From: Caprella mutica
Taxonomy: Eukaryota; Arthropoda; Malacostraca; Amphipoda; Caprellidae
Assembly (NCBI GenBank): GCA_947561585.1
Contig: CANNZV010000844.1
Span: 147,795 to 211,794 of the forward strand
Reading direction: 5' to 3'
DNA: 64,000 nt
The position numbers were made by a program, and so were the translations under genes. Below, one piece after another: positions 24,224 through 36,289 of the stretch. Below the pieces are notes generated by a model. That model was not told the origin of the DNA, ran no database searches, and saw only the letters and a program-made list of their open reading frames with translations. Numbering within the stretch: the first letter of the stretch is position 1; each line of letters begins with the position of its first letter.

Positions 24224-24995
24224 GGGTCAAGCAGGTAAATTGCAGCACACTTACTAACTGCGGCCTCTAACAACAGAAACATCATAGCCTCAAAACACTT
24301 GTTAAAAAAAAATTAATAGGCTATAGCATGCACGGGGTACGGTCAAGAGCCCCCCCCCCCCCCAGTCATGAGCCCCCCCAGTCACGAGCCCCCCCCCCCC
24401 CGGTCATGAGCCCCCCCCGGTCATGAGCCCCCCCCGGTCATGAGCCCCCCTAGGTCATAAGCCCCCCCCCCGGTCACGAGTCCCCCCCCGGTCACGAGCC
24501 CCCCGGTCACGAGCCCCCCCTCCCTGGTTTTTTTAATCCTTATTTACCTAGTTAAACAAATGAAGAACTACTTAGATAGAAATAACTGAGAGTTGCTAAT
24601 GTAGTTTGTTGTATCCGCTAGTTTGTTGTATTGCACACTTCATGATTGTTTAATGACCTGGCAGGGGGTTCGGGGGGCGGCACGCCCCCCGATATACATA
24701 TATTTTATGTCTAATCAGTAATGAACTACAAAAGTATCAATAAGGATTAAATAGTATAGGTAAATAAGGATTAAATAGTATAGGTAAATAAGGATTTAAA
24801 AACAGGGGGCTCGTGACCGGGGGGGCTTATGACTTAGGGGGGCTCATGACCGGGGGGGCTCTTGACCGGGGGGGGGGGGCTTATTTTGGTAGGTATGCAA
24901 CATTTTAATGTAAGTTCTGTTCAGAATGTTTTAAGAGACTCTCTTGAGAGGGCCGCAATTAAAAATTAAAGGGCCGCAATTTACCTGCGTGACCC
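24224..24995. mobile_element. Foldback element with C-run repeat arms, TA-flanked (772 bp)
   Basis: The ends GGGTCAAGCAGGTAAATTGC and, inverted, GGGTCACGCAGGTAAATTGC are flanked by TA on both sides. The left arm (about 24340-24540) is an array of GGTCACGAG or GGTCATGAG followed by 6-14 C. The right arm (about 24805-24880) holds the same phrase inverted. Flanking these, TAGGTAAATAAGGATT units at 24755-24800 are inverted to ATCCTTATTTACCTAG at 24536-24551. The loop holds a perfect G/C hairpin at about 24672-24692 (CGGGGGGCG-GCA-CGCCCCCCG). No coding capacity. Confidence 0.8.
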
Positions 24996-25937
24996 TATGT
25001 AGATTTATTAAATTAGGCTAACTATAGGCAATACCTCACCTGAACCAAATTCTCTACAATATTCATATTACAATTTAATAACCAATTAGTTCCATTTAAT
25101 AGATAAATAATCCTTAAAAGCGATCACGCTTTGCCAAATCACTAAATCACAGTCACTGAATATGATAGGTAGCAAGGTAAATATTTAAGAGATGAAGCAA
25201 TAACGTCTGCATCAGATGGCGGCCAGTTGAGAACTGTTTTTTTTTTATTATAGAGATATACGGTATACCCTGAATTATTTAGTGTTAATAGAATATTGAT
25301 TTTGGCCTAATTATATGGGATTGTTTCATTCATATATTGTATACTATATTATAAATTAATCTATAAGTAAATTCTGTTCTGTTTCCATATTCAAGACAGT
25401 TTTTACATATGTTTAGTCTATAAAAATTTAATCTCCGTTTTCTACTGTAGATGAATGTTCATTTTCTTTAATTATAAAGAAGATTGAATATTAACTGTGG
25501 TATATTTTTAATATTTTAGTATACAATAATACATTATATAGATGCAATTCTAAATATGAGTAATAAACAAACACTGAATTAGCTATGATAATAATTATAA
25601 TGGAAATTAAAAAACTTTCTTATTGTATATAATCAAATGTTATGCTCTTTTTTCATTCCCTAAATTTGTTACATTTTAAATTGTTATAGTGTTTTCATTT
25701 TAAATACGCTGCAGTAAACTGGCAACTATTTACAAATAGTTACTTATATAATGGGATAGAAGTATGTTTAAATTAGACTTCAATTCACCTTCCTCTATGA
25801 GTCTATGACTCTATAGTATAGTAAACAGTCGGTAAAAAGTGGTGAAGTCATACAAATATTTACTTTGAAGGTAAATACAGACCTCTACCTCTGAAGATTG
25901 TCATTACTGCGTAATATCTATCACCAAAACTATAACT
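24996..25937. other. AT-rich intergenic DNA
   Basis: No gene-like frame, RNA gene or repeat family recognised. Confidence 0.5.
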
Positions 25938-25938
25938 T

Positions 25939-26314
25939 CTTGATTTGGACACGCTACGATAAATTGGAGCGATTTATCGTAATGAAGAGATTGTTGCAAT
26001 TTAACATTACGTGTAAACAGGAGATCGTAGCGATTAATTGGAGTTGAAATTGGATTGTGTGATTGGTGTCAGGAGGCTCAAATTTATACGAATCGTAACA
26101 ACAAGAAATCGTTACAATCTAACTCAATATATAATGCTAAACACATTCCAAATGCAGACCACCATAATGTTTCTTCCATGATGGTTAGTGAAAACTTAAA
26201 ATATTCGGGGTAAAAATCGTTTCGTGTAAACACTGTCTCAATCATCCGATAAATTGTAACGATCTCTGTGTTCAATAAATCGCTACAATTTATCGTAGCG
26301 TGTAAACGGGGCTT
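25939..26314. mobile_element. MITE with 'ACACGCTACGATAAATTG' inverted repeats
   Basis: ACACGCTACGATAAATTG-AGCGATTTAT on the left faces its complement ATAAATCGCTACAATTTATCGTAGCGTGT on the right. Internal partial repeats of the arm occur (CGTAGCGATTAATTGGAG, GATAAATTGTAACGATC). The element is about 375 bp and non-coding. Target duplication is unclear. Confidence 0.7.
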
Positions 26315-29300
26315 AAGTTAGAATTTTCGGTACTGAAAAATAGTCGAATTATTACATATGATAATCAATAATTTAAAATATCAACATTTGGTGATTATAT
26401 GATAGATATTTTCTCTTTCCAATTAATTATCTATCATTTAAGATATAAAAACGTACTAGTATAGTTTAACATTTTGGATAGAATGGATGATATCTGAATT
26501 TCCTGAAATTCTCTGAATTACAATTTACAGAGCTCCATTCAATAGCAATCAAGTAACAAATAGTATCAAGATAAAAAGGATTATCCCGAAAGTTTTAAAG
26601 ACTAGGGCTTCGTTATTAAGTCTACTTTATAGAACATTTCACGTCGATAGATATGCCAAAAGAGATTGTCCCCGTGCCGCCCGGTACTTTCTTTTTCGGT
26701 TCATTTGGCCGCCAATTGCCGAACTATTTAATGATAAAATGTATGACCCAAAGGACAAAGATGTCTCAAACAACTATTGTGGGAACCCGAGTATAGGAAT
26801 GTTCAATTAGTAGTCAAGAATATTGTATAAAATCTCTACAAGATCTCCTGATAAATTGCCCTTCGTTCAAAATATTTCACGCCTTTCACCGAACTTCAAC
26901 TCGATATCCAAGTTTTTTATATGAAGACTTACTTTCAAAGAATATGCCAGAGAAATTGAATCGCTCGATCTACTGAAATTCCTATTCAGCTCTCAGTACC
27001 TATATATTTCTCAGTACTCTATTAAAGAATTAAAAGCTAAAAACTGCTGCAGAAGAAACTATTCCTAGTGCATGTATTTCCTGGACAAACAAATAGAAAT
27101 GCTTCGAAGCTCCGTCACAGCTATCGCATTTCGATTCGGATCAATTTTGAGCAGAGCATTGTAACTCTAAACCGGGGAACAGAAAAGAATACCTTCTACA
27201 GAACAAGCAAAAATATTCGTGAAAATGGTCCACAACGAATACTGATATAAAGACGTAGGGAACACAGGAGTCAAATAAGAATGAGAAAAATATGGAAAGT
27301 CCATTGGATTTTTGGAGATTTTACTTAAATAGATTTGAATTAAATTCTTATAAATGATCTACAGTATATTCGCTATGAATACTTTTAAATTTGACCAGAA
27401 TGTTTATATATAGTTTTTAATGAGTAAGTGACTATTTTCTTATAATAATTTACGATGGTTTCTCATTAATTTGTTATTATGTTGGTGTCACTGACAGGGT
27501 TCGAATTTTATGAATATTTCGAAGAGGTTTTCAGCCATCGATCAATGACAGAATTCAGAACCGGGAAAATAATTTTGGCATAGAGATGTAATTTCATGCA
27601 AGCCGAATTAGAAAACTGGTAAATAAATAAATAATTATAAATTATAATATGCTATTTAAATTGAAAATTAATGGAAAAATGGGCAAAAAATATTTTTTAA
27701 AGCAAAGTATGGGATTATTGAAAAAAATTCTTCAGTATAATATAATATTTAGTATTAACACACTTGGGATTTTTCACTTCTTTTTAATTTGGCGATCAAA
27801 AATCACGTTTTATAACGCGCATTTATTAAATCCGAAATATTTAATCGGATGAAAAAAGATTAAAAATCTCTGCTAGTACTTACAAAATTTTGAATATTTT
27901 TACAACTACCTTTTCATAAACTCTGATTATAGTCAAGAATCACAAACCTTTGGTCCAAAAGCAAAAGCACACGGATCCGATAAGTCCATTGGATCGAAAG
28001 TAGCAAATCAGCAGTTTGTCAGATCGTCAGATACACGGATCTGGATCATTTTTAACGATCACTTGCTCTGCCACGTTCATTCGTCACATTTCGAGAGGAA
28101 AAATGAACTACAGCTTCTTATGATCGACTTAAATGAATGGCGCGGGGGAAAGTCGAAACTGTCGAGACTTTCCGACTCCGAATTGTTTATTATTTGTGAT
28201 GGAGTTTCCGGGACGAGGAGGAACAACTTTTTCCACTAAAACAGTTCTATGGAAGCTAAATGAATTTATAGTGGTCATTAGGTTGTTTTTGAGAGCATCT
28301 ATTAGTTTTTTTTTTCTGGATGAAAGGTTCTTCTTACGTCTCTGCATGTAGATTATTATTTTCTTACAGGCTAACTCTGGTTGGAAGAGTGTCCTAAGCC
28401 CGACACACGGTGATGGATTAGACGAGCTATAAGTCATGTAGTATGTCTCCGTCCACCAGAGGATATCTGGCTGACATCGAACTAACTTTCTGGATTCAGA
28501 CAGCACTGACTAGAGTACTACATTCGCACTGATGGATGCATGGGGATTTATTATTCCTGGAATATTAATTCCTTCTTGCCTGGGATTGTGCATTCCACAG
28601 TTACAACCCATCTTACTTTTTAGCTACGCAACACAGTTTTACCCTTTAATGACGGGATAAAACTTTAGGTCTCCGATTTTGATGAAACCTCTTGTGAGTT
28701 ATCTTTTAGATGTTAAAAGTGTAAAAAATAGTACGTACGTTCATTTATAGCTTAGTTGCTGAATAAACAGTTGTGATTCATATGATCACGCAAATTTCAA
28801 ATTGCAATAATAAAAATATTTGTAATTGTAAAAACTAATCCTTCATTTTCTACATTCTTTAATTCGTATTGAATAATCCATGTAAATGTCAGGTCGATGC
28901 ATTTATAAACTACCTATTTAAATGGTATTACCTTCTTACCGAAAAAGTTTTGCAAGGATGCCAAAAATTATAGGTCATCAAATTAATGCTGCCAAATCCT
29001 ATAACCTGAAGAAAATTACTGACTGATTGCATAAACATATAGTGGGGGTTATACTCAACATGTCCATCACAAGTTTGGTACAGAAATATTGTTCAATTAA
29101 AAATGACCGAGTTTTATAATAAAAAAATTTGCGAGATCATATGAACACGCATGCCATTAAAGCGTTAACTTGACTCTATGATTATTATTTGTGTTGCTCT
29201 TATTTTCTCGGGAGCACCTTTTTGTTACTATTCTTAAATGTTTAACTAGTCATCCTAATGAAATAAATAATTTTAATACCAGATAATCAATTCACTTTAA

Positions 29301-29639
29301 GTATTTTAAGTTGATTAAGGATTCAGAAAGCTATTTGCAGAAGCCTATAGCTAATTATTTGTTGTATTTATTTATTTATTTACTTATGATTGTAAGTATT
29401 CCGATCTCGAACATAAATCTAATTAATAAACTTTTAAAGCAATAGGTTTATCAATCTTAGAACTTCAAGCATTGGCTAAAAATATTAAAAGGAAGATAAT
29501 TAATAATGACTACATTAGAATACTATTTCAATTAACAAATAGTTTTACATGTTTCTTAGGTAATTATATATTCATATTTTCTGGTTCTAGAGGATTACCA
29601 TACAAATGAAACGATGAAAAGATTTTGAGATTATATATA
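26315..29639. other. Intergenic DNA, no supported gene
   Basis: About 3.3 kb of mostly AT-rich DNA. Open frames at 27068-27250, 27649-27852 (+) and 28129-28506 (-)/28133-28351 (+) lack recognisable domains. A small direct repeat of ACACGGATC occurs at about 27970 and 28032. Confidence 0.4.
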
Positions 29640-29814
29640 GGGTTGTGAAAATATGCTTTTAAAATCATAGATCTTACGAATATCATAGACAAAACGAAAT
29701 GAAATGGTATCGAATACTATATACCGCTGGTTTAGAACGACTAAATAGTTTTTAATTCAGTCCGTCTATAATATTTTCAGGATCTATGATTTTAAACGCA
29801 TATTGTCACAACCC
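29640..29814. mobile_element. Palindromic MITE, 'GGGTTGTGACAAT' family, copy 2
   Basis: A 175-bp element with terminal repeats GGGTTGTGAAAATATGC and ATTGTCACAACCC, flanked by TA on both sides. It carries the shared interior (TATCGAATACTATATACCGC, GGTTTAGAACGACTAAATAG). Confidence 0.9.
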
Positions 29815-29944
29815 TAGTTATATATCATAGATTTTATAGAGATCTAAAGGATGGATATCTTTCATTACATAATGAAAGTATAGTCTGCTATTTGCAAAAA
29901 AATGAAACAATAAATAAATATGTTTTAATTGATTTACATATATA

Positions 29945-30153
29945 GGGAAAATTACGAATTATCGGTCAGTTTCACATCTTCGGTCATGAAATAAAAAACA
30001 ATATTATAATTGTTATTTATTTTTTCATTTTTATTGGTATCCATGATACCTGAAGGTATCATGGATACCAATAAAAATTAAATAACAATTATAATATCTT
30101 TATTTATTTTATGACCAAAGATGTGAAACTGACCGATAATTCGTAATTTTCCC
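29945..30153. mobile_element. Near-perfect palindromic MITE, TA-flanked (209 bp)
   Basis: It begins GGGAAAATTACGAATTATCG and ends with the exact complement, each next to TA. The two arms pair along almost the whole length. The centre is a tight palindrome of GGTATCCATGATACC facing its complement at 30038-30071. Partial copies are at 21176-21254, 39615-39650 and 43489-43629. Confidence 0.9.
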
Positions 30154-30696
30154 TAATTGAAAAAGAATTGCACTATATGTACAGTTTATTTTTTTCTACA
30201 GTAGAGGTTATTATTTTGAGAAAAGAAGCGAAATAATTTACTTAGGTTTTTTTAGGTCCCAGTATTTCTCAGAATGGGAATCTATAGATGACTTCAGAGA
30301 CTAACTAATATATTCTTTATGTACTTTCAAATTGCCTCCTTAAAAGCCAAAGGGAAAATATAACCTCATAATACAAACTTTATGTATTAAGGAACGCGTA
30401 TAATGGTTCTAGAGGAACTGGAACTGAGTTCTTAAATATTTTTTTTCCCTCCCGCTACATTTTGATGGCCGTCGGAAAATCTTTGGGTCGGAAAGTAGAA
30501 AATTGAATCCTGAAGAAGAGGGAAGAAGAAGAAGAAGAAGAAGAAGAAGATCTTCTAACGACGGCAACGTGACTGTGTACTATACATCACTAGTGACTTT
30601 GAATATTAGCAACGCATTTACCTGAAGTCCCTTGTACTTCACTAGGGATAGATTGGTTTAGGGAATGAAAGGAAAAGATCGTCTAGGATCTTTTAT
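30154..30696. other. Intergenic DNA
   Basis: No supported gene. It contains the GAA microsatellite listed separately. Confidence 0.5.
30517..30549. repeat. (GAA)n microsatellite
   Basis: About nine uninterrupted GAA units follow a GAAGAGGGAAGAAG lead-in. Confidence 0.95.
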
Positions 30697-31540
30697 TGAA
30701 ATAAAATTGTAATATTTCAACTGCTTCATTGTGAAGTTTAAAATCCCTTCATTACTTCACCGTAAAATTTAAAATCCCCCCATTTTCCTAACCGTGAAGT
30801 ATAAAATCCCTTCATTTTCCATGAAGTTTGAAATCCATTAAGTTTAAAATCCCTACATATTTTTAACGTGAAGTTTAAAATCCCCTCTTTTTCCTCGCCG
30901 TGAAGATTAAAATCTCTTCATTTTCCTCGCCGTGAAGATTAAAATCTCTTCATTTTTCTCACCGTGAAGTTTAAAATCCCTTCATTTTCCTCACCGTGAA
31001 GTTTAAAATCCCTTCATTTTCCTCACCGTGAAGTTTAAAATCCCGCTATTTCCCTCACAGTGAAGTTAAAAATCTCTTCATATTGCTCACCGTGAAGTTT
31101 AAAATCCCTTCATTTTCTTCACTGTGAAGTTTAAAATCCCGCTATTTCCCTCACAGTGAAGTTTAAAATCTCTTCATATTGCTCACCGTGAAGTTTAAAA
31201 TCCCTTCATTTTCTTCACCGTGAAGTTTAAAATCCCATCATTTTCCTCACCGTGAAGTTTAAAATCCCGCTATTTCCCTCACAGTGAAGTTTAAAATCTC
31301 TTCATATTGCTCACCGTGAAGTTTAAAATCCCTTCATTTTCTTCACTGTGAAGTTTAAAATCCCGCTATTTCCCTCACCGTGAAGTTTAAAATTCCTTCA
31401 TTAATTCCTTATCATGAAGTTTAAAATCCCTTCATTTTCCTCACCGTGAAGTTTAAAATCCCTTCATTTTCCTCACCGTGAAGTTTAAAATCCCTTCATT
31501 TTCCTCACCGTGAAGTTTAAAATCCCTTCATTTTCCTCCA
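30697..31540. repeat. 32-nt minisatellite, about 26 copies, with 96-nt higher-order unit
   Basis: The unit is 32 nt, core GTGAAGTTTAAAATCCCTTC plus TTTTCCTCACC. The first copies are diverged, with deletions. Between about 31030 and 31380 three variants recur in a fixed order (CCGCTATTTCCCTCACA, CTCTTCATATTGCTCACC, CCCTTCATTTTCTTCAC). The CCCGC marker sits at 31042, 31138, 31266 and 31362, giving spacings of 96, 128 and 96. It is non-coding, since stops are frequent. Confidence 0.95.
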
Positions 31541-32062
31541 CACGAATACCCGTTCAGTTCGACTACCGATATAGTTATTATTAGTATTCAAGGGGCAAAT
31601 TGTGTTGCCATAGATAAGGCAGTTGGCTGGCACATGTCCAAATAAGGAGAAATGCCCTGGCTGAGGAACGCCACCAGAGACTAAAGCTAATTGCGAGGAT
31701 CTGCCAAACTTTTTCCCACTCAAAAGACAAAAAGTGTTAAGTAATAATTTAATAGGAGAAAAGACTGGTTAAACCAGTAGTCACAGTTTAGAATTACGGT
31801 ATAGATATCCACTGTGAGAAAGATAAATGTCTAATCTTTAGATATAAAGTCAATGGGAATTAACTGTTCAAAAGTTTAATGATTAGGGTTCACCGGAATC
31901 TGTGACTTATATATAATTTGAAATTTGAAATTTTATAGGATATTTTTATTGAAAAAAAATGTATAGAAATTTTTTATAGAATTATTTCATAGAAACTTTT
32001 TTATAATTTTTTTTTTATAAAATTATTATATAAATTAATAGGAAGGATTGATGTTATGCTAC
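31541..32062. other. Intergenic DNA with one unassigned reverse frame
   Basis: The minus-strand frame 31517-31723 has reasonable composition (SGGVPQPGHFSLFGHVPANC) but starts or ends in repeat and has no recognised family. The remainder is AT-rich, with T-runs near 31990-32020. Confidence 0.35.
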
Positions 32063-32147
32063 TCAGAGAGAAATATATGGCGGTACCCTAGAAGATTTTG
32101 TAGGCACCTCATTTATTCTTCTATGACCATTCATAATTTTTTAGTGT
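32063..32147. mobile_element. MITE, 'GTTATGGTGGGGCCATAGAA' family, diverged copy
   Basis: CAGAGAGAAATATATGGCGG-ACCCTAGAAGATT on the left pairs loosely with ATTCTTCTATGACCATTCATAATTTT on the right. It resembles the better copies at 36206-36289 and 40268-40433. Confidence 0.5.
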
Positions 32148-32169
32148 GGGTATAAAAAAACAGGTTAAC

Positions 32170-33772
32170 TGACAATTGGGCCCCGACAATTGGGTCCAAC
32201 GACAATTAAATCAAAGACAATTGGGCCCCTACAATAATTTTTGGGTCCAACGACAATTGAACCAATGACAATTGGACCTGCCAAAACTTGAACCCAAGAC
32301 AATTGGACCCAAGAATGTTGGGCCTCATGATAATTGGGCCCCAATACAATTGAGCCCAGAAAAATTTGAGGCAGCAGCCACAATAAAGAAAGGTTACTTT
32401 GTTATTTATAGGGTTGCACCAATATTATCTTTGAAATATGTTTCTCTAAAGAATATTCTCCATATTTATTCTTTTATATTACTAATATGTTTTATATTCT
32501 CTAAGAATATGCTCTATATTCTTTGCATTCTAAATTCATAGAAGTGCTGTAATTCGATAGATAAACATGATAATTAGGGGATATTATCAAGCCCCTTAAA
32601 TCATATTTGGATGCTAATCTCATGTTTCGGTGTAATGGAAATCTTTGAAGAGTTTAAATAAGTCGTAATAACTTTAATCATGTCAAATGGATCCAATGTG
32701 TAGTGTACATCGTCTGACAAACTTCAAAATTTAAACTTTTCAATTTTACAGATTATTCGTTACATTGGACTAAGAAAAATTTAACAGTTGTTGGGATAAA
32801 AAAAGATTTTATGAGAATACATTATGTAATATTAATTTATAAAACTTTTCAATATTAAACACTGAATTGGTTCAAGGTTAATTCACATTAACTTTAATTC
32901 GGTTTTCATGTTCCAATAACTTCGGCATGTTTTGTTGGGCAACAGTCTTCTAAAATGCCTACATTCATAATTTTTATTGTTACTTCTTCTAAAATACCAA
33001 CATTCATATTTTCTATTGGCTAAATCCTAACTCATTCAATATACAGGAGTTCACTATAGAGGAGTTCTACTGTATTTAGGAAATGTTTTGATTACATTGC
33101 CTATCTCTAAACAGAAAAAAATAAGTTTTCATACTCGATGTTCAACAAGTGTACGAAATACTAATATGACGCTAAAGAAAAAGATTGAAAACTCTATGTT
33201 GATTCCCAATTTGAATTTTATAAACAAACAATGCATGTTCGGTTTGCGTTTAAGGTGTAAATGATTTACTGAAGTATATAAACATTTCTAAAATAAGTTT
33301 CTCCTATCTTATACCTTAATACGAATATTTAGTATTAGATTGTTTATACCTACCTTGCTGCCATTTAAAACAAACGGTGTACTTTTTTAATTTGAACTGA
33401 AAATTAGAAAGTCGAAAGTTAAACTGCTGTTGTAGAGTTTTGATTATTGATTATAAAAATCTTCAAAAAAAATATGGGGCCTTATTGTCTTGAGATCAAT
33501 TGTCTTGGGGTTCAATTGCCCATAGCTCAGTTTTCCTGGGACCCAATTTTCCTGGTTTCTATTGTCTTGGTCTCAATTGTCCTGGACCCAATTGCCATGG
33601 GTCCAATTGTCATTGGTCCAATTGTCTTGAGCCCAATTATCGGCGGGCCCGTTTTTCTTGGGCCCAATTGTCGGGACCCAATTGTCTTGGTTTCAATTGT
33701 CCTGGTCCCAATTGTCCTGGGGCCCAATTGTCTTGAGCCCAATTGTCGGGGCCCAATTAATTGTCGGCCCAC
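32170..33772. mobile_element. Foldback element with 'GACAATTGGGCCC' repeat arms (1.6 kb)
   Basis: The left arm (32170-32370) is an array of about 11 degenerate units GACAATTGGGCCC or GACAATTGGGTCCAA. The right arm (33485-33772) is the same phrase inverted (GGGCCCAATTGTC, GGTCCAATTGTCTTG), about 16 units. The 1.1-kb loop is AT-rich and includes a fragment of the 'CTCCTCTATAGTGAA' MITE at 33040-33075. Open frames in the arms (32165-32383, 33447-33812, 33500-33736, 33527-33868) are repeat translations. I found no transposase and no certain target duplication. Confidence 0.75.
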
Positions 33773-35204
33773 TTTAAAAACACCACCAAAATTAATACTC
33801 AAATTAATATAAGTATTATTGTACACTATTTGAAGGAATAAACTTATTCCTTTTGTTACATTTTCCAATCACTCCATTGTAAAAATGTATTTTAAAAGTC
33901 TTCATTCCACTATAATATAACGGCAGTAAATACCACAATCTACCTCACCAAAACCAATAAAAGTTGTTGCCGGTAACTCCATAGCCAATAGTCGATACTA
34001 CTCGCCAGCATCGATATTAAACCACCTTCTTGTACCTTAAATGAAAAGAATTAGAGAAGTTATTTAAAGCACTAAACTCAAACCGATTGAAATCCTTATT
34101 ACGAACTTTCAAAGCCAATTGATTATTTATTTCCGATACTTTGTGACGATTATCGGGAGCTTTGATATCGAGAATTTAGGATACAGTTGAATGATATGTG
34201 AGAGCTTTTATAAGTGCAGTCTATTATTTATTAAGTGATGCATCATCGAAAGAATGAATATCGTCAATAGAATAATGCACTCAGAGAAAAACTTTATTTT
34301 TTAATTCAGTTTAAACGATTTGTACGTAAAATATAAGTGACAACATTTTGTGATCTCATCTTAAATTAGTTTGCCATAATAATATCACATGCATTTAATC
34401 ATAAACTATTTTATATTAATAATTGAAGTAATTCAATCGACCCTATTAAAACAGAAATATGATTTTTGTACATTGAAATGCAAGAATTTCATATTATAAA
34501 TAGATCATTTAAAGTGTTTATATAACAGTATTCGAAATCTAATGATATGTTTATGATATAACATAATATAATTAATTATTTGTCAATACATGCAAAATAT
34601 AATTATGAATATTATTAAAGATCATAATAATAATAAAACACATAAATATATAAAATGAAGGTAAATTCCTAGATAACAACAAATTGCACTAATCTAGGAA
34701 TGTGGGTACATGATCCCATTCCTATATAAGTATTTACCAAAATGAACTATCAATACTAACAATAAAGAGACGAGTTACCAATTAAATTCAGGAAGGTTTA
34801 CCACCAATTTTCGAAATAAGGAAATATAATCCACTATAAATCAGAGTAACAAGTGTTAGTTCATTTTCCTGGGCAGTTTGTTCCATTATGCATGAATTTG
34901 GCCACACTCTAGCCTTTGTGATGCAAATCAGAACTGCTAGATGTTTCTATGGGTTATTTACTTGATATATATTGCTGTGAAGTCCTTTTCTTACTCTGAT
35001 GTAGTTAGTGACTTGTATGGTTGTCCTTGCTTCTTCTCTGAGAGATTATGGTGGGGCTTTGGAAGATTAAGAGGGGAACTTACTTAAACATTTATAAAAT
35101 TCGTTCATGAAATATAATCACATTGTCTAATTTAAATAGTTATAGCTTATTTTAATCGTGTTTTTAACTCATTAAACTTTGAAGTAACACCAAATATTTT
35201 TTAA
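33773..35204. other. AT-rich intergenic DNA
   Basis: No supported gene. A fragment of the 'GTTATGGTGGGGCC' MITE (CTGAGAGATTATGGTGGGGC) lies at about 35038-35072. Confidence 0.45.
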
Positions 35205-36150
35205 TTCTAGAAAAGCGAAAAAATTAGCTCTATTGCTTTTAAAAAATAAACTAGTCGAAAATGTGGATAGTTTTAAATACTTAGGTATTTTTATCAATCA
35301 TAAACCAAATTTTAAACATCATATAGGACACCTACGCACCAAACTTAGTAAAGTGCAGGGTGTTCTGTACGCCGCTAGACATTATCTTAACAAATGTTTA
35401 ATTATTTCAATTTACTATTCACTAGCAAATTCTGTTTTTACTAAAAAAATAATAATTGTTAGCAAAACTTTTAATATTCATTTGCAACCATTGAGAGTTT
35501 TAATCAATAACATTTTAAGAACAATTTTAAACGTGAGAAGGGATGAAAATAACATCCCTACTATGATTCTAAATGCAATGTAGCTTCATATATCTTTAAC
35601 TTTTAGAATTGTATTACTTTTTATTGAAATTTCTACGTTTAACATTGTATGTAGAACATTATACTTGCTCTAATACTAGAGCGAATTGGTTTTATCTTCC
35701 TCCAATTCGAACAGAATTGGAGCGAAATTTTACTATATTTAAATCAATATTGAATTCCATAACAAACTCCCTAGTTTTTAACAGAACCATGACAATGGCA
35801 GATTTTAATTTTCATAATTTTTTCCAAGGAATATTGATTTGGTAAATATAACTTTTAGTGAGTGTAGTTTTTCAGTAAATGTAATTTTAATAAATTTAAT
35901 TAATTAATTAAATTTTGTAATTTTGTAATTTTTTTTTTTTTGTAATTTTTTTTTTGTAATTTTTAGTAAAAGTAGTTTTTAGTGAATATAGTTATTTTTA
36001 ATTACGTAGGTTTCGGAAGTTTTAGTTTCCACGGAGCCTTATAGCTGAATCCAGTTTGTATTTTTAATTGTGACTCTACGTTCTTTTATTTAATCTGTAT
36101 GTTTTGAAAAAAATGTAACCTTACATAGATAAATATAAAAAAATTAAAAT
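35205..36150 (+). mobile_element. 5'-truncated, broken non-LTR retrotransposon (LINE)
   Basis: The + strand encodes the C-terminal part of a LINE reverse transcriptase. The frame at 35233-35583 contains VDSFKYLGIFINHKPNFKHH, followed by a KLSKVQGVLYAARHYLN helix, the usual 'YLGI - HI - KL - iY.sl' block after the catalytic domain of Jockey/CR1/L2-type enzymes. A stop at 35581 and a frame change lead into 35609-35845 (THR/TRANW-LPPIRTEL, then FN-HNFFQGILIW), the end of ORF2. The catalytic YxDD region is missing, so the copy is dead on arrival. T-rich and A-rich 3' sequence runs to about 36150. Confidence 0.75.
35233..35845 (+). pseudogene. Reverse transcriptase ORF2 C-terminal remnant
   Basis: Two frames joined by one stop and a frameshift near 35581-35609 cover the thumb and post-RT region of a LINE ORF2 protein. 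Endonuclease, fingers and palm are absent. Which clade (CR1, L2 or Jockey) cannot be settled by eye. Confidence 0.7.
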
Positions 36151-36205
36151 ACGTGAGTTACAGACTTCCCAATTCTTTTAAATATCAATACTGGTTGTTT
36201 CCACC

Positions 36206-36289
36206 CAGAGAGAAACTTATGGTGGGGCCATAGAAGAATAGCAATGATATTTGCTAAATCTCTTCTGACCCCACCTCAATTTTTCTCAA
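36206..36289. mobile_element. MITE, 'GTTATGGTGGGGCCATAGAA' family
   Basis: CAGAGAGAAACTTATGGTGGGGCCATAGAAG on the left faces CTTCTGACCCCACCTCAATTTTTCTC on the right, an 84-bp palindromic element that sits just beyond the LINE 3' end. Confidence 0.7.

Noticed and set aside
31517..31723. 68-codon reverse frame as an exon
   Set aside because: One end lies in the 32-nt array and no family or splice pattern was found.
33447..33868. Gly/Pro/Cys-rich or Thr/Ile/Gly-rich proteins
   Set aside because: They are translations of the GGGCCCAATTGTC foldback arm on both strands.
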